DNA from: Candidatus Enterococcus ferrettii
GTDB taxonomy: Bacteria; Bacillota; Bacilli; Lactobacillales; Enterococcaceae
NCBI RefSeq assembly: GCF_017377655.1
Contig: NZ_JAFREL010000079.1
Coordinates: forward strand, 1 to 64,000
Length of the DNA stretch: 64,000 bases
Reading direction: 5' to 3'
Part shown: piece after piece, positions 51,632 to 60,451 of the stretch
How the letters are laid out: every line of letters begins with the position of its first letter
Position numbering within the stretch: the stretch's first letter is position 1
Program-made: the position numbers and the translations under genes
Notes under the pieces: generated by a model
Seen by the model: the letters and a program-made list of their open reading frames with translations, nothing else
What the model was told of the DNA's origin: nothing
Databases searched by the model: none

Positions 51632-52432
51632 CTAACCTAATAAACCAATAAGCGACAAACCTATTGCCAAAGCAATAACGATTAAAATCACTCGAACTGG
51701 GGTCATATTTTTTCGCCCTAATAACCAGTAAACTAAAGCAACCAATAACGCAGGAATAAGATTCGGCATAATTGAATCCAGGATGTCCTGTCCGTGTAAC
51801 ATTAGATCACCTGATTTGTAAGAAACTTTCACATTAGCCGAAACAACAGTCGCGATGAGGGACCCCACGACCATTAACCCGACTGTTGAAATAGAAGCAG
51901 TTACCTGCTGCATTTTTTCTTCTAGAGTTGAGATCATCTTCAAACCAGTTTTGTAGCCTGTTTTGAAAAATGGAAAAATCAATGATTTAATAGCAATCAT
52001 AACCACCAGCCATAGAACTACACCCGCCGGATTTCCTTGAACCGCCATAGAAGCTGCGATGCCCCCGAAGATTGCACTAGGTGTCGATAGTAATAATGTA
52101 TCACCTAGGCCTGCTAAAGGTCCCATCAAACTAGTTTTTAGCGACGAAACTGTCGGCAAGGATTTTTCCTTCTCATTTTCCTCAATCGCAATGTTAACAC
52201 CCATAATAAAAGGCGTAAACATCGCATTCGTGTTAAAGAATTGTAAATGAGTCAGTAACGATTGCTTCAGCCCTTCCTGATCGTCCTTATAGATTTCCTT
52301 TAGGACTGGATACATGGAATAACAATACCCCAGTCCTTGCATTTTCTCGTAGTTAAAGGATCCGCAGCCGCCAGTTAACCAGTAACGCAGCATCGCTATT
52401 CTTTTTTTCTTGAATGAAATGTCATTATTCAT
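51632..52432 (-). CDS. PTS EIID, mannose family (operon with alpha-galactosidase)
   Basis: A 266-residue membrane subunit: MLRYWLTGGCGSFNYEKMQGLGYCYSMYP at the start (in pieces matching EIID), SLMGPLAGLGDTLLLSTPS centrally and a hydrophobic end. I start at ATG 52432, overlapping the EIIC stop by 8 bp, with GGGGGG upstream. GLGDTLLLST replaces the GVGDPIFWGT of mannose/glucose-type EIID, pointing to another substrate class. Confidence 0.9.
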   Translation of the reverse strand: MNNDISFKKKRIAMLRYWLTGGCGSFNYEKMQGLGYCYSMYPVLKEIYKDDQEGLKQSLLTHLQFFNTNAMFTPFIMGVNIAIEENEKEKSLPTVSSLKTSLMGPLAGLGDTLLLSTPSAIFGGIAASMAVQGNPAGVVLWLVVMIAIKSLIFPFFKTGYKTGLKMISTLEEKMQQVTASISTVGLMVVGSLIATVVSANVKVSYKSGDLMLHGQDILDSIMPNLIPALLVALVYWLLGRKNMTPVRVILIVIALAIGLSLIGLLG

Positions 52433-53210
52433 CGCCTTCAATCCCCCCATCTGTTGGTACTGCCGCTGTGCTGACTGCGGTCTTTTGACTATTTTTAAAA
52501 GATACAAAGGCCCAAGCCATTGCCAATAGCGCAATTCCTAAAATCGGCATCCCTAAATAAGAAGCAAACACAAATCCGACAATCAACGGTGCCACATTTT
52601 GCTTCACCGGCATCGTTCTTAACAATAAACCAATACCCACTACTGGTAAAAGTCCGCCGGCTACCTGCAAGCCCGTCAATAACCATTCAGGAATGATTTC
52701 AAATACTTTTTCCACCAAGCCTTGGCCAAATAAAACTGCCAACATGATTGGAACTCCTGTTGAAACCATCGTGAAAATATTGCCTAGCCATTGCCACATT
52801 GGAATACGATGGAAGTCGCCTTTCGCAACATCCTTTTCCGCACCATGCTGGAAAAAGATGTTCAAGGTTTTGTTCAACACGTCCAGCTGCACCATAATAA
52901 TTGCCACAGGAACTCCAATTGTTACACCCACTTCTGGACTGGCACCTGTTGTAATCGCCAAGTATGTTCCGACGATTGCCGCTACCGGATAATCCGGTAC
53001 AGACGCACCTCCGAAGCTGCTGATACCTAACGTCATCAACTGCAAGGTCCCACCGATATATAATCCTGTTTGTAAATCTCCACAGATCAAACCAGTAATC
53101 GTACCACACATTAATGCCTGCCATAACCCAACACATGTGATCCAACGCTCATAATTCATTAAAAATCCGAAAATAATTACTAATACCGTTGATACTGATG
53201 AAACGCCCAT
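52425..53210 (-). CDS. PTS EIIC, mannose family (operon with alpha-galactosidase)
   Basis: A 261-residue polytopic permease subunit with the family segments LICGDLQTGLYIGGTLQLMTLG and GGASVPDYPVAAIVGTYLA. The latter corresponds to the region reading MAPDTAIASV in the other EIIC of this window. It forms the channel with EIID. Confidence 0.9.
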   Translation of the reverse strand: MGVSSVSTVLVIIFGFLMNYERWITCVGLWQALMCGTITGLICGDLQTGLYIGGTLQLMTLGISSFGGASVPDYPVAAIVGTYLAITTGASPEVGVTIGVPVAIIMVQLDVLNKTLNIFFQHGAEKDVAKGDFHRIPMWQWLGNIFTMVSTGVPIMLAVLFGQGLVEKVFEIIPEWLLTGLQVAGGLLPVVGIGLLLRTMPVKQNVAPLIVGFVFASYLGMPILGIALLAMAWAFVSFKNSQKTAVSTAAVPTDGGIEGDE

Positions 53211-53224
53211 TATTTTTCCCCCCC

Positions 53225-53632
53225 TTATTCGTCGCCTTCATTGACATTCATTAACAATTGCTGTGGATCATACATATTCTGCTGACCAGCTGCAAGAATT
53301 TCTTCCATCACCTCAGACAATGGATTGTTTCTGTTCATTGCTGCCGTCAACACACTGCCAAAATTGGCATTACTAACTACCTGGCTTCCCGGACGGTGCA
53401 CTAATTGTCCGTAAACAGTTTTAAATGGTGTTCCCTGAAACAAATCGACCAAAGCTAGGATCGGCAACTCCGTTCCATTGATTGCCTCAGTGATTTCCGC
53501 TTCGAAGGCTGTTAAACTCTTACTTCCCAAATCGATTGCTGTAACCGCCCGCTCCTCTGGTAAAAAATATTCCAATGTATCCGCAAATCCACTGGCTAAG
53601 CTTCCGTGAGTAACGATAATAATCTTAAACAT
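53225..53632 (-). CDS. PTS EIIA, mannose family (operon with alpha-galactosidase)
   Basis: A 135-residue phosphocarrier with active histidine H9 in IIIVTHGSLASGF and the segment LALVDLFQGTPFKTV. First gene of the operon; the sigma-54 promoter begins 32 bases upstream. Confidence 0.9.
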   Translation of the reverse strand: MFKIIIVTHGSLASGFADTLEYFLPEERAVTAIDLGSKSLTAFEAEITEAINGTELPILALVDLFQGTPFKTVYGQLVHRPGSQVVSNANFGSVLTAAMNRNNPLSEVMEEILAAGQQNMYDPQQLLMNVNEGDE

Positions 53633-53663
53633 TGATCTCCACCTCTCTCTTCATTCTTATAAA

Positions 53664-53679
53664 AGCAAGTACCGTGCCA
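53664..53679 (-). promoter_or_regulatory. Sigma-54 (-24/-12) promoter of the alpha-galactosidase PTS operon
   Basis: On the minus strand TGGCACGGTACTTGCT, a perfect TGGCAC-N5-TTGCW site, upstream of the EIIA gene and next to the second LevR-type activator. Confidence 0.93.
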
Positions 53680-53733
53680 ACTATTTTTTGCTTACATTTC
53701 CTGCAAGAATCCCGGTAGTATAGCAAAACAAGC

Positions 53734-53776
53734 AAAAAAGCTAGTGTTAAAAAAAGATTTAACACTAGCTTTTTTC
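53734..53776. terminator. Terminator after levR 2
   Basis: AAGCTAGTGTTAAA pairs with TTTAACACTAGCTT, flanked by T-runs on both strands, between the levR stop and the sigma-54 promoter. Confidence 0.88.
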
Positions 53777-53787
53777 GTTTCACACAA

Positions 53788-56307
53788 TCACAGCTGCTGC
53801 TGAATGATCAGGAAAATCATCTCCAGCTCGCCATCTGGAATCTTCAATTTGTATTTTTGTTCAATTGCTGTAAAGAAATGAGCAGAAGTTTCTTTGAAGG
53901 GTTGATATAGCGGAAGAGCTGTAATCCCCTCGTCACTCTCGTCAATCCCATCACCAGTCAATATACGCTCAATCATCGCTGATAGATGCAGAAAAAGGTT
54001 GATCCGCATAAAATTATCAATATGAATTTGGTAGTACTCTTCATACTTTTCAATTACTTCTTCTACTTCATCAATGACCATCGCCGGATTCAAAAAGTTC
54101 AGCCGTGCTGCTGCCCCTTCCAAGGTAAACAGCTTGATGATTTCATTGGTACACTTTTTCAGCTCGTCGGCTTGAAAGAAGGAAGCCAATAAATCCAAAT
54201 TAGCCGCTCCGTTAATAATCCCTTCAATATTGATAATAGGTACCACTGCTTTTTCCACTGGTGAAGTGGTTAAGATAGCTACCGTATCCTTAAATAAAGT
54301 CTTCTGATCCTTTTGCAACAGCTCCTTCAATTTGCTGTAGTCAATCGACAACAGTTCGATTTCATCTGTGTTCATGTATTTACTGAGAATATCTTTAATT
54401 TTTAAGGCGATTCCTTCACCAGAAATGCAGGAAATCAATAAGTTTGTTTTTTGCGAAACACCGGCAAAATATTGCTTCGACACCGCAAAATCCTCTAGTG
54501 CTAACTGCTCCAGCTGAGCAATTTTTTGACGCTGGCTCAGCTTCAAGCCAACATCCAATGCTAAGGAAGTCGACACATTGTTCATAATTAAAAGGTCTCC
54601 GGTCACATTGCCTTGAATTGATTGATACATTTGCTCCAAAGAACCCATATCCACCAAAAGAACAAGTCCATCTGAGGTATTGTATTTTTTGATGTACTCA
54701 TTGACCTCCGCAATCAGCGTTTCCGCCGAGACATCCATTGGCAGATCAAAGCTTTCAAAGACAAAGTCCTTTACCAGTTGATTAACTGTGTTAGCTAAAG
54801 TTTGAGCATTTTTATGCCCATGCATAATGATCAAGGCATTGATTTTGGCACTAATCTCCAACACTCGGTTCAAGTAAGCAGCTAGCACACTCAAACCATT
54901 TTCATTGATCGAGGTATTTTGCAAGAACAACACCTGCAAAACTCCTTCAGCCAGCTTGAAAAATTTGTGATAGTTGTAGCGTGCCTCCGATCCATCCTTA
55001 ATATTGATTAATTCACTGGAAGGATCGTATTGCAGCAGAACTGCCAGTAAAATAATCTTATTTAAATCGGCCTCCTCTATTTCCACACCTTTACTGGTAA
55101 GATACTTCTGCAAAGCCATTTTCTTCTGTACATACCGCTCCAAGTCAGACTGATAGCTTAAGCGTTTGCTGAAATGTTTGTTAAGAAAATAAGAGTGATA
55201 GAGTTCGTCTATCAAGTTTTGCGCCTTTTGACCCGCCTCTTCAAAACCAATAAAGCCGAAGTTGCCAATATAGGTCTCCTCTTCTTGAAAAGTCTCGGTA
55301 AACTCTTTCTTTTTTTCCTTAATGGAGAGAAAATGTCCGGTTCCAATCACCAGCGGTTCATCTGTCTTCGCTTTGTTATAGGCTTTCGCGCAATCGGCTT
55401 TGATCCGGTTACGGATTTCCCCGATGTTTCCGCGATAATTTGATTGAACTAACTCAATTATGTAGTCCTCACCCACTTGCAACGAACAATCCAGCTGCTT
55501 CCTTTCCTCGTCCAAGAAGCTGAAGATCAATTTTTCTTTTTCGGAAAAGGACCGCCGGCTAAAATCCGGTAAAAAAACATCAAAAGGAATTCTTCGCTTT
55601 AAAGTGACCAACAAGGACGACTCAGGATCTTCTGTAGTCGCCATGATTAAGCGAACATTTGCCTGCTGCCATTCAGCATTGGAGCCCATTGGCCGATATT
55701 TCTTCTCATCAATTAACAAAAACAGCTTTTCCTGATTTTCCGCCGACAAATTATGTACTTCATCCAAAAACAAATATCCGCCCTCAGCTTCATTAATTAA
55801 ACCATGCGTATCCTTTTCCGCACCCGAAAAGGCCCCTTTGACATAACCGAATAATAAAGAAGACAATAATTCTTTATTATTGGCATAATCGGCACAGTTC
55901 AATACCACAAAAGGGGCATCCTCCGTAACAACCTTTTTTTCTATTGCATACTGGTGAATCAGCTTAGCCAAGTAACTTTTGCCCACTCCGCTGCTGCCAT
56001 GGATCAAGATCGGCAAGCCGTAAGGAGGATAAGTTACCGCGGATTTGCACTGTTCAATTTGATTTTTCACACTACCATCGTAACCAATGAAGGTCCGAAA
56101 CGAATTCCCTTTTTTTGACGGTAGCCGAAAATTCACTGGTCGCGTATTCGTTTTTACCAGACGTCCCTGATCCGCCAGCTGGTTTAGATAAAGACTCGTC
56201 ACGCTGCGTTTCATCCCTGTCAGCTGCTCCACATCTTGTGTCGTTACAACCTCTACCAGTTGCAGGTGCTCCAGCAACAACCTATATAAATTTTCTACTG
56301 AATTCAT
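53788..56307 (-). CDS. levR: LevR-type sigma-54-dependent PRD activator 2
   Basis: An 839-residue activator built like the one at 18289-21093: N-terminal winged helix (LTGMKRSVTSLYLNQL), AAA+ domain with Walker A GSSGVGKS and Walker B GGYLFLDEVH, PRD, EIIA-Man-like domain (ALIIMHGHKNAQT), EIIB-like domain (LISCISGEGIALKI) and C-terminal PRD. The sigma-54 contact loop is GAFSGA rather than GAFTGA, a conservative Thr-to-Ser change at a usually strict position. I start at ATG 56307, preceded by GGGGGGAG. It should drive the EIIA to alpha-galactosidase operon from the promoter at 53664-53679. Confidence 0.92.
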   Translation of the reverse strand: MNSVENLYRLLLEHLQLVEVVTTQDVEQLTGMKRSVTSLYLNQLADQGRLVKTNTRPVNFRLPSKKGNSFRTFIGYDGSVKNQIEQCKSAVTYPPYGLPILIHGSSGVGKSYLAKLIHQYAIEKKVVTEDAPFVVLNCADYANNKELLSSLLFGYVKGAFSGAEKDTHGLINEAEGGYLFLDEVHNLSAENQEKLFLLIDEKKYRPMGSNAEWQQANVRLIMATTEDPESSLLVTLKRRIPFDVFLPDFSRRSFSEKEKLIFSFLDEERKQLDCSLQVGEDYIIELVQSNYRGNIGEIRNRIKADCAKAYNKAKTDEPLVIGTGHFLSIKEKKKEFTETFQEEETYIGNFGFIGFEEAGQKAQNLIDELYHSYFLNKHFSKRLSYQSDLERYVQKKMALQKYLTSKGVEIEEADLNKIILLAVLLQYDPSSELINIKDGSEARYNYHKFFKLAEGVLQVLFLQNTSINENGLSVLAAYLNRVLEISAKINALIIMHGHKNAQTLANTVNQLVKDFVFESFDLPMDVSAETLIAEVNEYIKKYNTSDGLVLLVDMGSLEQMYQSIQGNVTGDLLIMNNVSTSLALDVGLKLSQRQKIAQLEQLALEDFAVSKQYFAGVSQKTNLLISCISGEGIALKIKDILSKYMNTDEIELLSIDYSKLKELLQKDQKTLFKDTVAILTTSPVEKAVVPIINIEGIINGAANLDLLASFFQADELKKCTNEIIKLFTLEGAAARLNFLNPAMVIDEVEEVIEKYEEYYQIHIDNFMRINLFLHLSAMIERILTGDGIDESDEGITALPLYQPFKETSAHFFTAIEQKYKLKIPDGELEMIFLIIQQQL

Positions 56308-56696
56308 GTTTGACTCCCCCCACACTAACACTCTGATTAATGTGTCTTATTATAAACAGTATTTGATCATTTGGACAGTTCGTATTTAAGAAAGCTCAAA
56401 AAAGTTATATGGATTTTTTCTGGGTTAAAAAGGAAACTGATTGCTTTCTATTTTCATAAATTATACTTAGATTTACTTGTATATTTTACCTGCTAAAAAA
56501 ATAATAACGCCATTGAGTACAACAACCCTTTAAATAATAAATCATTTTGTGTGACTTCTCACTCTTTCCTAGATTATGACTATATATACTTCCTCCATAA
56601 AAAAAGTTGGAGTTAATCGAGAATAGTTGACACTATACCCAATAACCACAACTTTATTGTTATTTCTCATAAAATATTCAAGAATTATTTTCTTTT
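56308..56696. other. Intergenic region upstream of levR 2
   Basis: A perfect TATAAT on the minus strand (56349-56354) with a poor -35 (TGTCCA, 17-base spacing) is the candidate levR promoter. The rest is AT-rich with no gene. A possible AATAAC/GTTATT hairpin lies near 56640-56665 downstream of the sucrose-type permease. Confidence 0.4.
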
Positions 56697-58082
56697 CTAC
56701 AACTGCTGGTCCTTTTTATATCCAATCGTCCAAGTCAACCCAAAGGCTATTCCAAACGCAACCAAATTCACTAAAATATAAAATGGTAATTGTTCATTTA
56801 AATATAACAATGTCCCTGGAATTCCAGTTAAAGCCATTCCTGTTGCCCGCAAGTGGAGAATTGATGCTAAAAAGCCTCCTATTCCCCCTCCAATCATTGC
56901 CATAACAAACGGTTTTATTAATCGTAAAGTTACACCGAAAACAGCTGGTTCAGTGATTCCTAATGCCGCTGATAGAGCGGATGGAAAAGCAATTTGCTTC
57001 ATTTTTGGCGAAGTAGATTTAATAGCCACAGCTAATACTGCTCCTGCTTGAGCAACATTTCCGCAGGTACCAATTGGATTCAAATAGTTCCAGCCGTCTT
57101 GTCCCAGCATACTAATTTCCAAAAAGTTTAAAATATGATGAATCCCAAAAATTCCTAATAGCTGACCAAAACTGCCATAGATCAAGCCACCAATTCCTAG
57201 TGGTAACCCAAGTAAAAATTCAACTGCATGCAGAACACCAATCTCGACCTCATGAAAAATCGGGCCAATAATGAATAATGCTAGAATAAGACCAATTAAT
57301 AGCGTTAAGAAGGGTGTCAGGATCAGATCCAAAGAATCAGGGATTCGCTTGCGCAAGAAAATCTCAATTTTAGATCCTAGAATTCCGGTAACAAAAGCAG
57401 GCAAAACAGAGCCTTGATAACCCACAACATTGATAAAACCAAAAAATACTAATGGTTCTGCCGCTTGCTGTCCAACCTCGTAGGCGTTGGGTAAAACAGA
57501 GCTAACCAGCATTAAACCTAAAACAATTCCTAAAATTGGTGTGCCTCCAAAAATCCTAAAGGTTGACCAAGCCACTAACGCGGGTAAAAAGGCAAATGCC
57601 GTATCGGTTAAAATTTGAGTAAACATTAAGAGCTGCTGAGGGATATCTTCTGGTGCTAAACCAACAATTCCTAAAACTGCTTCCTGTGTAAAAAGTCCCC
57701 GCAATCCCATAAATAATCCAGTAGCTACCAACACTGGAATAATTGGTACAAAAACATCACCGAAGATTCTGACGGCTCGCTGGAAGGTCAGCTTTTGCTT
57801 CACATCAGTCGCTGCAACTGAAGCTTGCTCCGAACTATCGATCAATGGAAGAAACTCGTCGTAAACTTTATTCACCAAGCCGGTTCCTAAAATAACCTGA
57901 TACTGCCCTGAGTTAAAAAAGCTCCCTTTCACCTTATCAATATCTTCTACTGCCTTGATATCAATTTTTTCCTTATCATTGGTAATAATTCTTAAGCGAG
58001 TCGCACAATGAGTAGCCGATTGAACATTGCTGCTTCCGCCTACCAGCTCTAAAATTTTAGCTGCGATTTCTTTATTATTCAT
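56697..58082 (-). CDS. scrA: PTS EIIBC, sucrose type
   Basis: A 461-residue permease with EIIB first (active cysteine in SATHCATRLRII) and a polytopic EIIC showing GIFGIHHILNFLE, GTCGNVAQAGAVLAV and GITEPAVFGVTLRL. It imports sucrose or a related disaccharide as the 6-phosphate. It has no EIIA domain, so phosphate must come from another EIIA-Glc type protein, for example the C-terminal domain of the beta-glucoside permease in this window. AAGGAG precedes ATG. It follows the GH32 gene by 12 bp. Confidence 0.9.
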   Translation of the reverse strand: MNNKEIAAKILELVGGSSNVQSATHCATRLRIITNDKEKIDIKAVEDIDKVKGSFFNSGQYQVILGTGLVNKVYDEFLPLIDSSEQASVAATDVKQKLTFQRAVRIFGDVFVPIIPVLVATGLFMGLRGLFTQEAVLGIVGLAPEDIPQQLLMFTQILTDTAFAFLPALVAWSTFRIFGGTPILGIVLGLMLVSSVLPNAYEVGQQAAEPLVFFGFINVVGYQGSVLPAFVTGILGSKIEIFLRKRIPDSLDLILTPFLTLLIGLILALFIIGPIFHEVEIGVLHAVEFLLGLPLGIGGLIYGSFGQLLGIFGIHHILNFLEISMLGQDGWNYLNPIGTCGNVAQAGAVLAVAIKSTSPKMKQIAFPSALSAALGITEPAVFGVTLRLIKPFVMAMIGGGIGGFLASILHLRATGMALTGIPGTLLYLNEQLPFYILVNLVAFGIAFGLTWTIGYKKDQQL

Positions 58083-58094
58083 TCATCATTCTCC

Positions 58095-59435
58095 TTAATA
58101 GTTGTAAACTACAACCGACCCTTTTTTCCCCAACTCTTGATAAGTAATTTCTCGAGAGAAACTGTCACAAAAACTACGCATCGAAAACACATACTGTCCC
58201 TCATTTATAAAAAATTCCACTGTTGAATTATCGCAAAAAATCTGAAGACTATGCAATTCCTCTAACGCCAGCTCCTTCATTTCTTTTTTGCCTGAAACCC
58301 AATTTATTCTGCTAATTTGTAAAAGTCCTTTTTTGTATTCTAGCGAGTTCATCCCAGCATTTAAAGTCAAATAAAAAGTCGGGGTTGAATCACCAAGATC
58401 AATCAATATCTCATAAGCTTTCTGGCAATTTTTGATGACCGCATTGGCAGAAGTATATTTTTGCTCCTCTTTTCTAAGTTGCTTATACTCTTCAAGAGGA
58501 ACCTGTCGTAATTGATTATTCAGCCATTTCAATTCTCGTGGCATCGTAAGGCAATGCACATATCCTGACTTAGTCGTGGGACATTGCGCCTCTTCCAATT
58601 CACTCATTCGCGACATCCAAGCCACCATAATACGACGACCCTTATCATCTTCAAAGGATTGCGGTGCATAAAAATCAAAGCCATAATCCAGCAGAAGTAT
58701 ATCACTCTCAGGTACAAACTTCTTTTTCTTGTAATCAATCTTTCCAATCAAATATCCGGCATAGCTCGATAGTGACAAGTCATTTTCTTCTATGGATGTT
58801 CGTCTTTGTGGACATACGGTCAAAATATCCACATCATTGGTCAATGAGAATACATCTGGGCATTCACACATTTGCTCTAAAGCTGAATCAGTATAAAAAG
58901 TTCCTTGAAATTCCCAATGTAACAAATCCAGTGATACAAACAAGGTAATTGCTCCTACGTTTTGGGTTGTCTGAGCACCAACGATCATCCACCATTTGCC
59001 CTGGCTTTGCCAAACCTTCGGATCACGATGATGTTCCGTGAAACCTTCAGGGGTTTTGATTCCCTGATTTTTTTTTACAAACGTTTTTCCATCAGAAGAA
59101 ATCGCTATTTTTTGAGCGCTTTTTCTGACGTTATTCTCTTTAGTATTTCCAGTATAAAATACGTACAGCATACCAGCTTTCTCAACAGCACTTCCTGAGT
59201 AAATGCCATCTTTATCTTCTTTCTGATCGGGGACAATTGCTGTGCCTGGATTCTCCCAATTGACTAAATCAGTTGAAGTAAATAAACCCCATTCTTTATA
59301 AGTATGATCTGTATCAAAGCGATTCCACTGGTGAAAAAAATAATATTTTCCTTTAAATTGAATCAATCCATTCGGATCATTTAATAATCCTTGTACCGGT
59401 TCTATATGGAAAGAATTTTTGTCATTCCATTTCAA
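58095..59435 (-). CDS. scrB: Sucrose-6-phosphate hydrolase (GH32)
   Basis: A 446-residue beta-fructosidase family enzyme splitting sucrose-6-P into glucose-6-P and fructose. The catalytic nucleophile is in GLLNDPNGLIQF, the transition-state aspartate in EHHRDPKVW and the acid/base glutamate in CECPDVF. The start codon is TTG with AGGAGG upstream; no nearby ATG fits. First gene of the two-gene sucrose operon, divergent from the AraC regulator. Confidence 0.9.
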   Translation of the reverse strand: MKWNDKNSFHIEPVQGLLNDPNGLIQFKGKYYFFHQWNRFDTDHTYKEWGLFTSTDLVNWENPGTAIVPDQKEDKDGIYSGSAVEKAGMLYVFYTGNTKENNVRKSAQKIAISSDGKTFVKKNQGIKTPEGFTEHHRDPKVWQSQGKWWMIVGAQTTQNVGAITLFVSLDLLHWEFQGTFYTDSALEQMCECPDVFSLTNDVDILTVCPQRRTSIEENDLSLSSYAGYLIGKIDYKKKKFVPESDILLLDYGFDFYAPQSFEDDKGRRIMVAWMSRMSELEEAQCPTTKSGYVHCLTMPRELKWLNNQLRQVPLEEYKQLRKEEQKYTSANAVIKNCQKAYEILIDLGDSTPTFYLTLNAGMNSLEYKKGLLQISRINWVSGKKEMKELALEELHSLQIFCDNSTVEFFINEGQYVFSMRSFCDSFSREITYQELGKKGSVVVYNY

Positions 59436-59465
59436 AACAGGAGCTCCTCCTCTTATTATTTCATA

Positions 59466-59479
59466 TTAATGCGTTTACA
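59466..59479 (-). promoter_or_regulatory. Cre-like site in the divergent sucrose/AraC promoter region
   Basis: TGTAAACGCATTAA on the minus strand matches the cre consensus at most positions. It lies 30 bases upstream of the GH32 start codon. Confidence 0.5.
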
Positions 59480-59587
59480 TCACCTAGGTTAATGAGATCT
59501 TATCATCTATCCCCCCGTTTAGAATATGGAAAAAAATAAGGAAAATATGGAAATTTCTAATATCCGAAACTTTTTAGCAGAGTTCCC

Positions 59588-60451
59588 ATGTATAATGCAA
59601 GCATGGATACTAATTTAAAAGAATACACGGATCGCTTTACTGATTTTTCAAAAAAAAGTATCTCAGACTTCATTTTGTACAACAGCGGAATTGAATATTG
59701 TGAACCTGGTTACAGCTACGGTCCCAAAAGAAGGGATTATCACTTTATTCATTTTGTAAAGGAGGGCAAAGGACTGCTGGAGGTTGAGAATCGTACGATT
59801 GAAGTTTTTGAGAATCAGCTGTTTGTTGTTCCAGCAAATGTTGTTTCCACCTATACAGCCGATAATCAGGTGCCTTGGAAATACTGCTGGATTGGATTTA
59901 CTGGCATTGAATCAAGTAATTTTATTCACACCTTACTTCAATCCAGCAAACAAAATTATGTATTGGATTGTTCGGATGCAGCTTTTTATGAGAAGGAAAT
60001 CAGTAAAATTCTATCTCTGAATCACAACAATCGTTCCTCTTACTTTAAAATTAACGGGATTATGTATAATATTGTCGGAACATTGCTGGAGGAAGTTCAA
60101 CCAAATGATTCTGCCAATATTCACGAAGCTTCTGCCGCCTTTCAAGCCATGCGGTATATGGATCTACATTATCACGATGACATTCAAATTTCAGATATTG
60201 CACACTTTATCGGTGTTCATCCTAATTACCTCTCTTTAAGATTTAAAGAAGAGATGGGCGTTACGCCAAAAAAATATTTAACCAACCTAAAAACTACTAA
60301 AGCCAAAAAGCTTTTAATGGAAAGTGACGATCCCGTCAGTCTAATCGCCAGCTCAGTCGGCTTTACTGATGCCTTATCCTTTTCCAAGTTCTTCAAAAAA
60401 GAAATTGGTTATTCCCCCACAGAATTTAGAAAGGAGCAACAAACTCAGTGA
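59588..60451 (+). CDS. AraC-family transcriptional regulator (MsmR/RafR-like)
   Basis: A 287-residue regulator: an N-terminal cupin-like sugar-binding domain (GYSYGPKRRDYHFIHFVKEG, FVVPANVVSTYTAD) and two C-terminal helix-turn-helices (ISDIAHFIGVHPNYLSLRFKE; LIASSVGFTDALSFSKFF). It is translationally coupled to the downstream alpha-galactosidase (GTGA overlap) and divergent from the sucrose operon, so it probably activates both in response to raffinose- or melibiose-type sugars. The start is uncertain: ATG 59588 or 59603, neither with a good ribosome binding site. Confidence 0.88.
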   Translation: MYNASMDTNLKEYTDRFTDFSKKSISDFILYNSGIEYCEPGYSYGPKRRDYHFIHFVKEGKGLLEVENRTIEVFENQLFVVPANVVSTYTADNQVPWKYCWIGFTGIESSNFIHTLLQSSKQNYVLDCSDAAFYEKEISKILSLNHNNRSSYFKINGIMYNIVGTLLEEVQPNDSANIHEASAAFQAMRYMDLHYHDDIQISDIAHFIGVHPNYLSLRFKEEMGVTPKKYLTNLKTTKAKKLLMESDDPVSLIASSVGFTDALSFSKFFKKEIGYSPTEFRKEQQTQ

